Part shown: in pieces, positions 42,544-53,273 of the stretch
Layout: every line of letters starts with the position of its first letter
Position numbering within the stretch: the stretch's first letter is position 1
Assembly: GCA_903837345.1 (NCBI GenBank)
Contig: CAILUG010000009.1
Span: 91,746 to 155,745 of the forward strand
DNA length: 64,000 bases
Source of the DNA: an uncultured Gammaproteobacteria bacterium
GTDB taxonomy: Bacteria; Pseudomonadota; Gammaproteobacteria; Pseudomonadales; Pseudohongiellaceae
Direction: 5' to 3'
Notes under the pieces: generated by a model
Databases searched by the model: none
Told to the model about the DNA's origin: nothing
Seen by the model: only the letters and a program-made list of their open reading frames with translations
Made by a program: the position numbers and the translations under genes

Positions 42544-43986
42544 TCATTTGACCAGCTTCACCCATTTGCCGGCAGCAGGCCCGCCGGCCGGATAGTCGCC
42601 ATTCATCAGGCGCAGGGTGGCTTCCGGAAATTCCGGCAACCGGCTTTGCCTGGCAAGGTCGGCATAGTTCAGGCGTCCGTCGGCCTGGATCCAGCTGATT
42701 TTCATCGGATCTGCGAAGTTGCCTTCGTTGCGCGCAATCGGGCGGAAGCTTTTTATGCTGGCCAACAGTGCAGTTTTGACCTGCTCAGTGCTGCCGCGGG
42801 CAGTAAGGATGAAAGCGCGCTGGTCATAAAGGATCACCGCGAGCTGCTCACCGGTGGCCGGATTGACTCCGGTATAACCGTCCAGCCCGAATTGCTTGAG
42901 TGTTTCAGTCTGCTGCAGATTGGCAACTTTCAGCTGCTCCCTGATGAATAATGGCGGATCTATCGGCTGTTGCAGGCGCTGCGCTTCCACTTTCAGCAGG
43001 CCGTCGCTGCCCGCGGGGGCCGAGGCCGTCATCGTGGTGGTAGTCTCCGTCACTTTCCAGGCATCCGGCAGCACCAGTGTGTAGTTGAGCAAGGCCTGGT
43101 AATAGCGGTTGCGGCCCAGGCTGCCCGTCATGTTCTGCAGTGAAGGGCCCACCAGCAAACCGGTAGTGGCGTTGCGGAATTCTTCCGGATTGACCTGCGC
43201 GGCCCTGGGTGCATCCACCTTGCCGCTGTTGGCGACAGCCTGCTGCAAACGGGTGTCATTGCGCGGATGACTGGCGAACAGGCCATGATAGGCCGGTGCC
43301 TGTTTCGCATTCTTGCGATTGAAATCTTCCTGGTTCTTCAGCACCGTGATGACTTCCACCATGGCGTTGGGATCATAGCCGGCCTTTACCAGATATTCGG
43401 CGCCGAGGCCGTCAGCTTCCAGTTCCATGTCGCGGCCGTAGCCGCTGATCAGCGCCCCGCCAAACAGGTTGGCAGTATCCCCCAGTGAACTGACACCGGT
43501 GGTTAGCACCACAGCGGTGCTGAGGATGCTGGAAGTTTTCCGGGCAGTGTCCTGTCTGACCGCGTGGCGGGCGGTGATATGGCCGATCTCGTGTCCCACC
43601 ACCGCCGCCAGTTGCGATTCGGATGTCAGGTAGGTAAGCAGGCCGCGATTCACATAGATATAACCACCCGGCAAGGCGAAGGCGTTGATGTCGGGACTGT
43701 CGATGATCGTGAAATGGTAGTCGAGATCGGGGCGATGCGAGATCGCAGCCAGCCGCTTGCCGACTTTTTCCACGTAGGCCTGCAGTTTCGCATCCTGGTA
43801 AACAGGCATCGATTTCAGCAGTTTGGCGTGCTCGTCCCTGCCCAGCTCCAGTTCGCTTTTTTCGCTCATCAGCACGAAATTGGCACCGCCGACCGGATTG
43901 CTGGCACAGCTGCCCAGCAGCAGTACGCTACTGCACAGCAGAGCAGCAGGCAAAAACCGTGTGAGAAGCAGGGGTGACAGTTTCAT
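42544..43986 (-). CDS. M48-family metalloprotease lipoprotein
   Basis: A 480-residue periplasmic protease. The lipoprotein signal ends SVLLLGSC. The zinc site is H132-E-x-x-H136 in AAVVGHEIGHITARHAVR, with the third ligand in LEADGLGAEYLVKAGYDP. INAFALPGGYIYVNRGLL is the M48 hallmark. After residue about 280 there is an extra beta-rich domain rather than the TPR tail of BepA; this form is common in gammaproteobacteria and probably works in envelope protein quality control, by analogy with BepA/LoiP. Intact. Confidence 0.93.
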   Translation of the reverse strand: MKLSPLLLTRFLPAALLCSSVLLLGSCASNPVGGANFVLMSEKSELELGRDEHAKLLKSMPVYQDAKLQAYVEKVGKRLAAISHRPDLDYHFTIIDSPDINAFALPGGYIYVNRGLLTYLTSESQLAAVVGHEIGHITARHAVRQDTARKTSSILSTAVVLTTGVSSLGDTANLFGGALISGYGRDMELEADGLGAEYLVKAGYDPNAMVEVITVLKNQEDFNRKNAKQAPAYHGLFASHPRNDTRLQQAVANSGKVDAPRAAQVNPEEFRNATTGLLVGPSLQNMTGSLGRNRYYQALLNYTLVLPDAWKVTETTTTMTASAPAGSDGLLKVEAQRLQQPIDPPLFIREQLKVANLQQTETLKQFGLDGYTGVNPATGEQLAVILYDQRAFILTARGSTEQVKTALLASIKSFRPIARNEGNFADPMKISWIQADGRLNYADLARQSRLPEFPEATLRLMNGDYPAGGPAAGKWVKLVK

Positions 43987-44001
43987 GGGTGCCAGTGTAG
44001 A

Positions 44002-44670
44002 TCAAGTGCCCTTGCCGGTAATGAATTGCTTGAGCTGCCTGCCGAGGCCGCTGCAGGCACTGGCTTCCACCTGCGCGATCAGCGGGATCGGCAGCAACAG
44101 TGCCGGCAAGTATGACTGTCCATTGGAGTCGGTGCTGATCGAGCCCACCGATTCCAGCGTGTCGAGATTCCACACTTCGGCTTCGAATCTGGAATCATCC
44201 TGCCAGGAATTGAAGCCGAAACAGCCACCACCGGCCGGTGTGATGGAGCAGTTGATGTTGCCATATTGTCCACTGCGGCGGGTGGTGCCATCCACCCACA
44301 CAATGTATCCAAGGCCGTAGTCCTTGAGGCGTTGTCTGGCTTCACTGACCGCCATCAACTGCTTGAGGTGGGCGGTGCGCACCGGCGCTGTGCGTGGTTC
44401 GAAGAACGGGAACATGGCATCAAGAAATTCCTGTTCCGGAATCACCCGGATGCGGTCATTGCCGTTGGCAACAGTAGCACCAACACATTTCACAAACTTG
44501 CCGTCAGTGTCGTAGTTGTTGTTCTGGCGCCGGCCCAGTATGACGATGCTTTCGCCTTTGTTGATGCTGGTGGCTGCCTGTCTGAATTGATCGATATGGG
44601 TGCTGGTACAAGCCGGGAGTGAGGCAAGTATCAGGGTAATGCCGATGACGGAACGAATGGAACACTGCAT
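44002..44670 (-). CDS. Putative lipoprotein, unknown function
   Basis: A 222-residue exported protein; signal peptide with cysteine 21 (ILASLPACTS), likely a lipoprotein. The mature part begins with THIDQFRQAATSINKGESIV then ILGRRQNNNYDTDGKFVKC, and holds CSITPAGGGCFGFNSW with a cysteine pair. I do not recognise a characterised family. It is followed 6 bp upstream on the strand by another lipoprotein gene (44677-45318), so the two are likely cotranscribed and functionally paired at the outer membrane. Confidence 0.68.
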   Translation of the reverse strand: MQCSIRSVIGITLILASLPACTSTHIDQFRQAATSINKGESIVILGRRQNNNYDTDGKFVKCVGATVANGNDRIRVIPEQEFLDAMFPFFEPRTAPVRTAHLKQLMAVSEARQRLKDYGLGYIVWVDGTTRRSGQYGNINCSITPAGGGCFGFNSWQDDSRFEAEVWNLDTLESVGSISTDSNGQSYLPALLLPIPLIAQVEASACSGLGRQLKQFITGKGT

Positions 44671-44676
44671 GCAACG

Positions 44677-45318
44677 TTACTCTCCGTATCCCTGGGTCAC
44701 GGCATTGCGATGACCGGCTTGCAGCCATGCCTTGACCGCAGGTACCTCGGCAAAGCCCAGTGTAAGGCTGGCTGCCAGATCACGCATCGCCACCATTGCG
44801 GCATTCTGCACTCCACTATCAACCAACTGCAGACTTTCCTGCGGCGCTTTGCCATAGGCAGTCATCACCCAGTCGGCAATCTGCTCGCCATTGGTCTTGC
44901 TCAGCTTCAGATCGTACTTCATCCAGATTTCATAAACCTGCATTCTGGTTTTGTGCGGCAACCCCAGCTGGAATTCGGCGATGGCAGGAATGAACACGGC
45001 GTCAATCGCACCAGTGCCGGGCATCGGTTGCACAGAGTCCAGCAGCACCACCTTGTCGAACAGCGCCGGCAGCAAGGTATTGAAAAGTTTCAGCTGCGAG
45101 GCGCCTATCTGCAACAGATATTGTTTGTCACCGGTTTCGGCATCGGTTTCCGTGAACGCGTAATTGCGCAGCTCCGGCGGATAGTAGACCCCTAGGGTGA
45201 GGGGAATCTTGCGGACGAGCGGAGCAGGGTAGGTGCCATTGAGGACAATGGTACTGGTGGCGCAACCCGTCAGTGCCAGCAGCACCAGGCAGAAGGCCAA
45301 CAGGCGCGGGATGTACAT
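44677..45318 (-). CDS. Putative lipoprotein, unknown function
   Basis: A 213-residue lipoprotein; MYIPRLLAFCLVLLALTGCA gives a good lipobox LTGC. The mature protein has YPAPLVRKIPLTLGVYYPPE and KQYLLQIGASQLKLFNTLLP, then IDAVFIPAIAEFQLGLP, a pattern seen in exported proteins related to LPS-assembly-like or secretion-associated lipoproteins, but I make no assignment. An in-frame ATG at 45339 would add seven residues in front of the signal. It precedes the other lipoprotein gene by 6 bp. Confidence 0.68.
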   Translation of the reverse strand: MYIPRLLAFCLVLLALTGCATSTIVLNGTYPAPLVRKIPLTLGVYYPPELRNYAFTETDAETGDKQYLLQIGASQLKLFNTLLPALFDKVVLLDSVQPMPGTGAIDAVFIPAIAEFQLGLPHKTRMQVYEIWMKYDLKLSKTNGEQIADWVMTAYGKAPQESLQLVDSGVQNAAMVAMRDLAASLTLGFAEVPAVKAWLQAGHRNAVTQGYGE

Positions 45319-45420
45319 GGAATTGTTCGCTCGCAGCATGGGTACACAACCATCCTTCTGGTTGCCAATAGTACCCCTGTTTGTTTCGGCGACGACAAAC
45401 CTGGCGGCGAAGGCCTGGAT

Positions 45421-46815
45421 TTATTGAGTCGGCAGTTCTGCCTGGTTCCAGCCGCCACCCACGGCCTGGATCATCGACACACTGCTGGTGAGCCGGTCAA
45501 GCAATATGGTCAGTGCCGATACCTCGCTGTTCAAGCGCGTAGTCTGCGATGAGATGACACTGATGTATTGCACAGTGCCACCCTTGTACTGGCTCAGCAC
45601 CAGGGCCTCGGCTTCCCTGGCCGCTGCAACAGCCGCTTCACTGATCACTGCCTGCTTTTCCAGCACCCGCAGCGTGACCACTGCGTCTTCAACCTGCTGA
45701 AAACCGGTCAAAACGGTTTGCCGGTAATTGTCCACGCTGGCTTCAAAAGCAGCGCGTGCCTGTGCTGTCCTCGCTGTGCGCAAGCCGCCATCGAACAGGG
45801 TTTCCGCCAGTGAAGGTCCGAAGGCCCATACGCGATTGGAGGTGCTGACCAGATTCTCCAAACCGCTGTGGGAGTAATTGTCAGAACCGGACAATGTCAG
45901 GCTGGGGAAATATGCAGCTTTGGCCACGCCGATCTGGGCATTGGCAGCCTCGACGCGCCGTTCAGCTTCGGCAATATCCGGGCGTCGCTCCAGCAGCGTG
46001 GAAGGCACGCCGGCCGGCACAGTGGGCACCAGGGTGGGCATGGCCGCAGGGCCCAGCGCAAAAGCGGCAGGTTGCTTGCCAACCAGCACCGCGATGGCGT
46101 GTTCCAGCTGTGCCCGCTTGATAGCGGCATTGGCCTGCTGCGATTGACTGGTAAGCAGCTGGGTGCGTGCAGTGACTACGTCGGCCTTGGAGACCACACC
46201 GAATTTGAAGCGGCTCTCGGTAATTTTCAGCGACTGTTCCTGATCGGCGACGGTATCGTCCAGCAAACCCTGCAAGCGGTCCTGCGCACGCAGTTGGAAA
46301 TAGGTTGACGCCAGCAGCGCTTGCTCAGTCAGGCGCACTGCTGCCAGCGCTGCTACGGAAACTTGCGCCGAGGCTTTGTTGCTTTCGTTGGTGCGACGCA
46401 GCTGGCCCCAAAGGTCCACATTCAGGCTTGCACTTGCGCCCAGCCGGTCTGTCGATTGTGGGCCTGCAGTCCCGGCTCCAGTGCGATTCTTGCTCGCGTT
46501 GGCGGTAACAGTAGGCCAGAAACCGGCCTGTGCCTGCTGCACCAATGCCAGTGACTGTTCCACAGCCGCTGCTGCCGCCTTGATGTTTTCGTTGGAAACC
46601 TCGACCTGTTGTTCCAGCTGGTTCAGCACTTCATCGTGATAGATCTGCCACCACGGGCCGCTATTGAGAATGTCGCCGGGTTCGCTGGGTTTCCAGCCAA
46701 CCTGCTCCTTGTAACTGTCAGCCACCGCGATCGCGGGGCGTTTGTAATCCGGGCCTACTGCGCAGCCCGCGGCAAGCGCGACTGATGCAAGCAGGAGTCC
46801 ACGTGCGAATTTCAT
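45421..46815 (-). CDS. RND efflux outer-membrane factor (NodT/OprM type)
   Basis: A 464-residue outer-membrane channel protein with lipobox (VALAAGC) and the NodT-family start AVGPDYKRP. Two repeated halves each contain long helices of the periplasmic tunnel; LLERRPDIAEAERRVEAANA and IGVAKAAYFPSLTLSGS are diagnostic. It completes a tripartite pump with the two permeases and adaptor upstream; its ATG overlaps the mdtC stop by four bases (ATGA). Presence of a dedicated channel in the operon resembles Pseudomonas MuxABC-OpmB more than E. coli mdtABC. Confidence 0.95.
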   Translation of the reverse strand: MKFARGLLLASVALAAGCAVGPDYKRPAIAVADSYKEQVGWKPSEPGDILNSGPWWQIYHDEVLNQLEQQVEVSNENIKAAAAAVEQSLALVQQAQAGFWPTVTANASKNRTGAGTAGPQSTDRLGASASLNVDLWGQLRRTNESNKASAQVSVAALAAVRLTEQALLASTYFQLRAQDRLQGLLDDTVADQEQSLKITESRFKFGVVSKADVVTARTQLLTSQSQQANAAIKRAQLEHAIAVLVGKQPAAFALGPAAMPTLVPTVPAGVPSTLLERRPDIAEAERRVEAANAQIGVAKAAYFPSLTLSGSDNYSHSGLENLVSTSNRVWAFGPSLAETLFDGGLRTARTAQARAAFEASVDNYRQTVLTGFQQVEDAVVTLRVLEKQAVISEAAVAAAREAEALVLSQYKGGTVQYISVISSQTTRLNSEVSALTILLDRLTSSVSMIQAVGGGWNQAELPTQ

Positions 46816-49800
46816 AAACCAGTCTCCAACAACTGGCCGCCACTCATGTCGAGAGGGGCAGCCGGGCGCGCTTTTTTCGGTGTACTGAAGCGGCGGACAT
46901 ACAAATAAACCACCGGCGTGGTGTAGAGCGTCAGCAACTGGCTGACGATCAGCCCGCCGACTATGGCAATGCCGAGCGGCTGGCGGAATTCGGTGCCGTC
47001 ACCGGAAGCAACTGCCAGCGGCAGAGCGCCGGCGATGGCAGCACAGGTCGTCATCATGATGGGGCGGAAGCGCAGCGAACATGCATGGGCAATGGCGGTG
47101 CGGGCATCCATGCCGAGTGTGCGCTCGGCATCCAGCGCAAAGTCGACCATCATGATCGCGTTCTTCTTGACGATGCCGATCAACAGCAGAATGCCGAGAA
47201 ACGCGATCAGACTGAATTCGGTGCTGGTTACCATCAGCGCAATGAGAGCGCCAAGGCCGGCCGAGGGCAGCGTCGACAAAATCGTCAGCGGCTGACCGTA
47301 ACTTTCATAGAGCATGCCAAGCACCAGGAAAATGGCCAGCAGCGCGGCTGCCAGCATCATGGGCTCGGTGCTCAGGCTCTGGCGAAACAGGTTGGCTGTG
47401 CCATAGGCGCTGCCGTGCACGCTGACAGGCATGTGGATATAGTTCATGGTGCGCTCGATCGCGGCGATGCCGGTTTCCAGCGATTCGCCTTCCGGCAGAT
47501 TGAAGGAAATGGAAGTGGAGATGGAGGTGCCGGTGTGATTGACCTGCTGCGGAGTCGTGCTGGTCTGGAAGTGACTGAAGGCCGACAGCGGAATCATCGT
47601 CTCTTTCACTGTGCTGACCGCCGAGCCGGTCGAGGTATTGCCACGCCCGGCGTTGGCCAGCGAATTGGCTGCCAGATTGCGTGCTGCATCCTGGGCCGGG
47701 TTGTTGGCGGCCGCGCCCTTGGTGCCCGCAGGTTTTTTGACGGTAACGTTTACACCAGCCTGGGTAGCCTGCGTGCCACTGGCTGATCCGCCAGAGGTGC
47801 TGACATAAATCTGCTTGAGAATGTCCGGGTTCTCGAGGAATTGCGGCGCGATTTCAGTGACCACATGGTACTGCTGCGGGCTGAACGGGTTGTAGATGGT
47901 TGAGACTTGCGCCTGGGTAAACGCGGCGCCAAGCGTGTTGTCGATCTGGCTTTCCGTCAGCCCCAGCTGCGATGCCATGTCGCGATCCACGATCAGATTG
48001 GTCTCGAGACCGCCAGGCTGCTGATCAGTGTCAACGTCTTCCACTTCCGGTATGTCCTGCAACGCAAGGCGGAGTTTCTGCGACCAGGTTTGCAGTTCGT
48101 GCAGGTCATCGCCCAGCAGGGTGTACTGGTATTGTGAATTGGCGGAGCGGCCACCGCCACCACGCAGATCCTGCACCGAGTTCAGGAAGGCCCTGACGCC
48201 GATGACCTTGTTGAGCTGTGGACGCAAGCGTGCAATCACCCGGTCGGCCGACGCATCGCGCTGGGACAGGGGCTTGAGCGCGATCGTGAGGTTGGCGAAG
48301 GAGCCGTTGTTCACATTGCCCCCCACGCTGGCGACAGCCGGATCCTGCTGGATGATCTGCACCACCTGCTGCAACTTGGTCTTCATGAGCTGGAACGATG
48401 AGGAGGAATCTCCGCGCACGCCGCCCTGCAGCATGCCGGTGTCCTGCTGCGGAAAAAATCCCTTGGGGATGATGACGTACATGTAGACGTTGAGTGCGAT
48501 GGTGGCCAACAGCAGCAGCATCATTGTGCGTGGATGATTCAGTGCCACATCAAGCGTGCGCACATAGCCGGATTTCATTGCACCAAAACAGCGTTCGAAG
48601 GCGGCGCCGAAACGGGTTGGCTTGCGGGTCCGCTCACCCCCCAGCAGTCGTGCACACAACATGGGGGTAGTGGTAAGCGACAACGCCAGTGAAATCAGGA
48701 TCGCGATGGCCAGGGTATTGGTGAACTCGCGGAACAGGCGCCCGATCAGACCGCCGGCAAATTCGAACGGAATGAACACGGCGACCAGCGACAGGCTCAT
48801 TGACACTACTGTGAAGCCGACTTCGCGAGCACCCAGCAGTGCGGCCTGCATGCGAGACATGCCGGCTTCAATATGGCGGGTCGTGTTCTCCATCACCACT
48901 ATGGCGTCATCAACCACGAAGCCGGTGGCGATGGTCAATGCCATCAGCGTGAAGTTGTTGAGGCTGTAACCCAGCAAATACATGGCAGTGAAAGTGCCGA
49001 TCAGCGACACCGGTACCACCAGCGCAGGTATCAGTGCGGCCCGGTAATTGTTGAGAAACATGTAAACCACCAGCACCACCATTGCCACCGCCAGCATCAA
49101 TGCTCCTTCTACCTGGTGCAGTGATGCGCGGATGGTGACCGAACGGTCGAGGATGGTTTCAAGATGGATCTTCGGATCAATATCCTCATTGAGATGCTTG
49201 AGTTCCTCTTTCACCGCATCAACCACATCGATGATGTTGGCGCCGGGCTGCTGGATCACCTGCACCTGCACTGCCGCCTTGCCGTTGTACAGGCCATAGG
49301 TGCGCCTGTTCTCGGTGGCGCCGTCCTGCATGTCCAGAATCTCTGCGACATCACTGAGTCGCACGATGGCTCCGTTGCGGTTGGCGATGATCAGGTGGCG
49401 ATATTGTTCGGCAGTGCGGGCATTGTCATTGGTGTAGATCTGGTAGTGCAGCTGCTCCGATTCAATCGCACCCTTGGGTGCATTGGCATTGGCATTGGAA
49501 ATGGCAGCGCGGATGTCTGACAGGCCGATGCCGTATTTGTTGAGTGCCAGCGGATTGATTTCCACACGTACTGCGGGCAGGGCGCTGCCGTTGACGTTGA
49601 TGACGCCGACGCCATTGATCTGTGAAAGCCGCTGCGACACCATCGCATCGGCAGCATCATAGATCTGGCCCTGGGTGAGCACGTCAGAGGTCATGCCGAT
49701 GACAAGTATGGGCGACTGCGAGTTGTCGACTTTGCGATAGCTGGGATTGCGGGTGAGTGCCGACGGCAGATCCGCATGGGAAGCCACGATTGCCGCCTGC

Positions 49801-50123
49801 ACGTCGCGGGCAGCACCGTTGATGTCGCGGTCCATGCCAAAGGTCAATTGTATGTTCGACGATCCCGTTGAACTTGACGAAGTCATGTCATCGACATCGG
49901 CGATGGCGCCGAGGTGACGTTCCAGCGGTGTCGCCACCGAACTTGCCATAACTTCCGGGCTGGCACCTGGCAGCGATGCTGATACGAAAATTGCAGGCGT
50001 TTCCACGTTGGGCAACGGCGCCACCGGCAACATCGTAAAGGCGGCAGCACCTGCGAGTGCCACGCCCAGTGTCAGCAGAATGGTGGCAACCGGGCGATGA
50101 ATGAACGGGGCGGAAATATTCAC
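46812..50123 (-). CDS. mdtC: RND multidrug permease MdtC/MuxC-like with central insertion
   Basis: A 1103-residue inner-membrane RND proton/drug antiporter. It matches MdtC closely in [47 protein letters not shown] and [16 protein letters not shown]. The length exceeds the usual 1030-1040 because of about 55-60 extra residues, at 47605-47800, rich in Ala, Asn, Thr and Gly (for example [19 protein letters not shown]), placed between QIYVSTSG and [10 protein letters not shown] in the second porter loop. The frame is unbroken. With MdtB it should form the asymmetric heterotrimer known for MdtBC. ATGA junctions link it to mdtB and the channel gene. Confidence 0.94.
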   Translation of the reverse strand: MNISAPFIHRPVATILLTLGVALAGAAAFTMLPVAPLPNVETPAIFVSASLPGASPEVMASSVATPLERHLGAIADVDDMTSSSSTGSSNIQLTFGMDRDINGAARDVQAAIVASHADLPSALTRNPSYRKVDNSQSPILVIGMTSDVLTQGQIYDAADAMVSQRLSQINGVGVINVNGSALPAVRVEINPLALNKYGIGLSDIRAAISNANANAPKGAIESEQLHYQIYTNDNARTAEQYRHLIIANRNGAIVRLSDVAEILDMQDGATENRRTYGLYNGKAAVQVQVIQQPGANIIDVVDAVKEELKHLNEDIDPKIHLETILDRSVTIRASLHQVEGALMLAVAMVVLVVYMFLNNYRAALIPALVVPVSLIGTFTAMYLLGYSLNNFTLMALTIATGFVVDDAIVVMENTTRHIEAGMSRMQAALLGAREVGFTVVSMSLSLVAVFIPFEFAGGLIGRLFREFTNTLAIAILISLALSLTTTPMLCARLLGGERTRKPTRFGAAFERCFGAMKSGYVRTLDVALNHPRTMMLLLLATIALNVYMYVIIPKGFFPQQDTGMLQGGVRGDSSSSFQLMKTKLQQVVQIIQQDPAVASVGGNVNNGSFANLTIALKPLSQRDASADRVIARLRPQLNKVIGVRAFLNSVQDLRGGGGRSANSQYQYTLLGDDLHELQTWSQKLRLALQDIPEVEDVDTDQQPGGLETNLIVDRDMASQLGLTESQIDNTLGAAFTQAQVSTIYNPFSPQQYHVVTEIAPQFLENPDILKQIYVSTSGGSASGTQATQAGVNVTVKKPAGTKGAAANNPAQDAARNLAANSLANAGRGNTSTGSAVSTVKETMIPLSAFSHFQTSTTPQQVNHTGTSISTSISFNLPEGESLETGIAAIERTMNYIHMPVSVHGSAYGTANLFRQSLSTEPMMLAAALLAIFLVLGMLYESYGQPLTILSTLPSAGLGALIALMVTSTEFSLIAFLGILLLIGIVKKNAIMMVDFALDAERTLGMDARTAIAHACSLRFRPIMMTTCAAIAGALPLAVASGDGTEFRQPLGIAIVGGLIVSQLLTLYTTPVVYLYVRRFSTPKKARPAAPLDMSGGQLLETGL

Positions 50124-53100
50124 GGGTGCAGTTCCGTCACAAGCTCGCCGTCAGTATCGTTCCCCATCTTGCTGCTGAGGCGTTTGGAGATACGGTCAAA
50201 GGCGAGATAGATCACCGGCGTGGTAAACAGCGTCAGCACCTGGCTTACCAGCAGGCCGCCCACGATGGCGACGCCCAGCGGATGGCGCAGTTCGGAACCG
50301 GTGCCGGTGCCGAACATCAGCGGCAGTGCACCGAACATGGCAGCGACTGTGGTCATCAGGATCGGACGGAAGCGCAACAGGCAGGCCTGGAAAATCGCAT
50401 CACGCGGCGAGGCGCCATCGCGTTCTGCAGTGATGGCAAAATCGATCATCAGAATCGCGTTCTTTTTGACGATGCCGATGAGCAAAATGATGCCGATCAG
50501 GGCAATGATGGTGAACTGGTCGCCGTAAATAATGAGCGCAAGCAGCGCGCCGATGCCGGCGGACGGCAGTGTCGACAGAATGGTGATCGGGTGGATGAAG
50601 TTTTCATACAGCACGCCCAGCACGATGTACATCACCAGCACCGCAGCGGCCAACAGCAGCAGCTCATTGTTGAGGTTGCTGCGGAATGCCAGTGCCGCAC
50701 CCTGGAAAGTAGTATGGATATCAGACGGCATCGCCAGCGTTTTCTGGGTCTGCTCGATGGCGCTGACGGCATTGCCGAGCGATGCGCCCGGCGCCAGGTT
50801 GAACGACACCGTGGTAGCCGGGAATTGTGCCAGATGGCTGATGAGCAATCGCTGCGAGACAATCTCAACCTTGGCAACTGTTGACAGCGGCACCTGGCCG
50901 CCGCCGGCAGCCGGCACATAAATCGAGTTCAGTGATTCGACCGAACGGTACGAGGCCGGGTCAGCCTCGATGATGACGCGGTACTGGTTCGATTGCGTGA
51001 AAATGGTCGAGACTATGCGCTGACCGAATGCATCATAGAGGGCGTTATCGACCGTGCCGATGCTGATGCCGAGGCGGGCGGCACTGTCACGGTCAATCAC
51101 CACGTTGACGGCAAGGCCGTTATCCTGCTGGTTGCTGACTACGTCGGCAAGTTCAGGCAGCTCACGCAGCGCCGAGACCAGTTTCGGTGTCCAGCTCGAA
51201 AGCAGGGCGGAGTTGGCCGATTCCATCGTGAACTGGTACTGCGTGCGGTTGACAGTATTGTCGAGCGTGAGATCCTGGGAAGGCTGCATGTAAAGAGTGA
51301 TACCCGGCACACCAGCCACTTCTTCCTGCAGACGACGAATGATCTGCACGGCAGTGACGTTGCGTTGTTCACGCGGCTTCAGGTTGATCAGGAAGCGGCC
51401 GCTGTTGAGAGTGACGTTGCTGCCGTCAACACCGATGAACGATGACAGGCTTTCGACATCAGGATCTACCAGAATGGCTGCAGCCAATGCCTGCTGGCGG
51501 TCCGCCATGGCAGCATAGGATACCGATTCAGTGGCTTCCGACACCCCCTGGATCAGGCCGGTATCCTGTTCCGGGAAAAACCCCTTGGGAATGAGCACAT
51601 ACAACAAGGCGGTCACGACCAGTGTGCCAACCGCCACCAGCAGCGTGAGCCGTTCGTGATTGAGTACCCAGGTCAATTGCCGCCCGTACCATTCAACTAT
51701 TGCAGTAAACCAGGGGCCGGAAGCATGCGCATCCGGCGCCCCGGGCTGGCGCTGCTTGAGCATTTTTGCGCACAACATCGGCACCAGCGTCAGTGACACC
51801 ACTGCCGAAATAAGGATGGTGACTGCGAGAGTGATCGCAAATTCGCGGAACAGTCGTCCCACCACGTCCTGCATGAAAATCAGCGGAATCAGTACCGCGA
51901 TCAGTGACACGGTCAGCGAGATGATGGTGAACCCGATCTGGCCTGCACCCTTGAGTGCGGCTGCCAGCGGTTTTTCTCCCTGTTCAATGTAACGTGAAAT
52001 GTTTTCGATCATCACGATGGCATCGTCAACCACAAAACCGGTGGCAATGGTCAATGCCATCAGCGACAGGTTGTTGAGGCTGAATTTCGCCAGATACATC
52101 ACAGCAAAAGTGCCGATCAATGAAAGCGGCACTGACAGACTGGGAATGAAGGTGGCGGGCAGATCACGCAAAAACAGGAAAATCACCAGCACTACCAGTG
52201 CCACGGCGAGTGCCATCTCGAATTCAACATCCTCGATCGAGGCGCGGATGGTGGTCGTGCGGTCGGTCAGCACCGTGATATCCACTCCCGGGGGCAACGA
52301 TGCGCGGATGGAAGGCAGCAACTTGTTGATGTTGTCGACGACTTCGACCACGTTGGCAGCGGGCTGGCGTTGCACGTTGACGATGAGTGCGGGGGTCTCG
52401 TTCATCCAGCCCCCGAGTTTGGTGTTTTCAGGGCTGGAAACCAGCGTTGCCACGTCCTTCAGGCGTACTGGCGCATTGTTGCGGTAGGCTACGACGATGT
52501 TGGCGTATTCAGCGGCGCTTTTGAGCTGACTGTTGGTGTTGATGGTGTAGGCGCGCATCGGCCCGTCAACTGTACCCTTGGGACCGTTCTGGTTGGCAAC
52601 ACTGATGGTGGTGCGCAGATCGTCGAGATTGAGTCCGGCAGCGGCAAGTGCGCGCGGATTCACCACCACCCTGACTGCCGGGCGCTGGCCGCCGCTGATG
52701 CTGACCACGCCGACACCCTTGAGCTGGGAAATTTTCTGCGAGATACGGGTATCAGCCAGGTCTTCCACTTCGGTCAGCGGCATTACTTTGGAGGTAACAC
52801 CCAAAGTCAGAATCGGAGCATCGGCAGGATTCACTTTGGCGTAGATCGGTGGCGCCGGCAAATCCTGCGGCAACAGGTTCTGGGCGGCACCGATGGCCGC
52901 CTGCACTTGTTGCTCTGCCACATCCAGCGACAGCGACAGATTGAACTGCAGCGTGATTACCGAAGCGCCGGCCGAACTGGACGAGGACATCTGGCTGAGG
53001 CCCGACATCTGGCCCAGCTGTTTTTCCAGCGGCGCGGTAATGGCCGACGTGATTACTTCCGGACTGGCACCGGGATAAAAAGTCTGCACCTGGATGGTGG

Positions 53101-53227
53101 GATAGGCCACTTCCGGCAGTGCCGACAACGGTAGCTGGAAATAGGAAATGAAACCCACCACCAGAATGGCGACCATGAACAGTGTGGTTGCCACTGGTCG
53201 CAGGATAAACAGTCGTGAGGGATTCAT
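50120..53227 (-). CDS. mdtB: RND multidrug permease MdtB/MuxB-like
   Basis: A 1035-residue RND permease, normal length. [58 protein letters not shown] and [17 protein letters not shown] align with E. coli MdtB. The proton-relay aspartates of helix 4 are in [18 protein letters not shown]. It pairs with MdtC: in E. coli one subunit moves protons and the other mainly drug. The gene overlaps mdtC by four bases and is preceded by the adaptor gene with a 46 bp gap. Confidence 0.96.
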   Translation of the reverse strand: MNPSRLFILRPVATTLFMVAILVVGFISYFQLPLSALPEVAYPTIQVQTFYPGASPEVITSAITAPLEKQLGQMSGLSQMSSSSSAGASVITLQFNLSLSLDVAEQQVQAAIGAAQNLLPQDLPAPPIYAKVNPADAPILTLGVTSKVMPLTEVEDLADTRISQKISQLKGVGVVSISGGQRPAVRVVVNPRALAAAGLNLDDLRTTISVANQNGPKGTVDGPMRAYTINTNSQLKSAAEYANIVVAYRNNAPVRLKDVATLVSSPENTKLGGWMNETPALIVNVQRQPAANVVEVVDNINKLLPSIRASLPPGVDITVLTDRTTTIRASIEDVEFEMALAVALVVLVIFLFLRDLPATFIPSLSVPLSLIGTFAVMYLAKFSLNNLSLMALTIATGFVVDDAIVMIENISRYIEQGEKPLAAALKGAGQIGFTIISLTVSLIAVLIPLIFMQDVVGRLFREFAITLAVTILISAVVSLTLVPMLCAKMLKQRQPGAPDAHASGPWFTAIVEWYGRQLTWVLNHERLTLLVAVGTLVVTALLYVLIPKGFFPEQDTGLIQGVSEATESVSYAAMADRQQALAAAILVDPDVESLSSFIGVDGSNVTLNSGRFLINLKPREQRNVTAVQIIRRLQEEVAGVPGITLYMQPSQDLTLDNTVNRTQYQFTMESANSALLSSWTPKLVSALRELPELADVVSNQQDNGLAVNVVIDRDSAARLGISIGTVDNALYDAFGQRIVSTIFTQSNQYRVIIEADPASYRSVESLNSIYVPAAGGGQVPLSTVAKVEIVSQRLLISHLAQFPATTVSFNLAPGASLGNAVSAIEQTQKTLAMPSDIHTTFQGAALAFRSNLNNELLLLAAAVLVMYIVLGVLYENFIHPITILSTLPSAGIGALLALIIYGDQFTIIALIGIILLIGIVKKNAILMIDFAITAERDGASPRDAIFQACLLRFRPILMTTVAAMFGALPLMFGTGTGSELRHPLGVAIVGGLLVSQVLTLFTTPVIYLAFDRISKRLSSKMGNDTDGELVTELHP

Positions 53228-53273
53228 GCGCGCTTGCTCGCGTCAGAACCCAAGACAAGGTTCACATGTGCTT

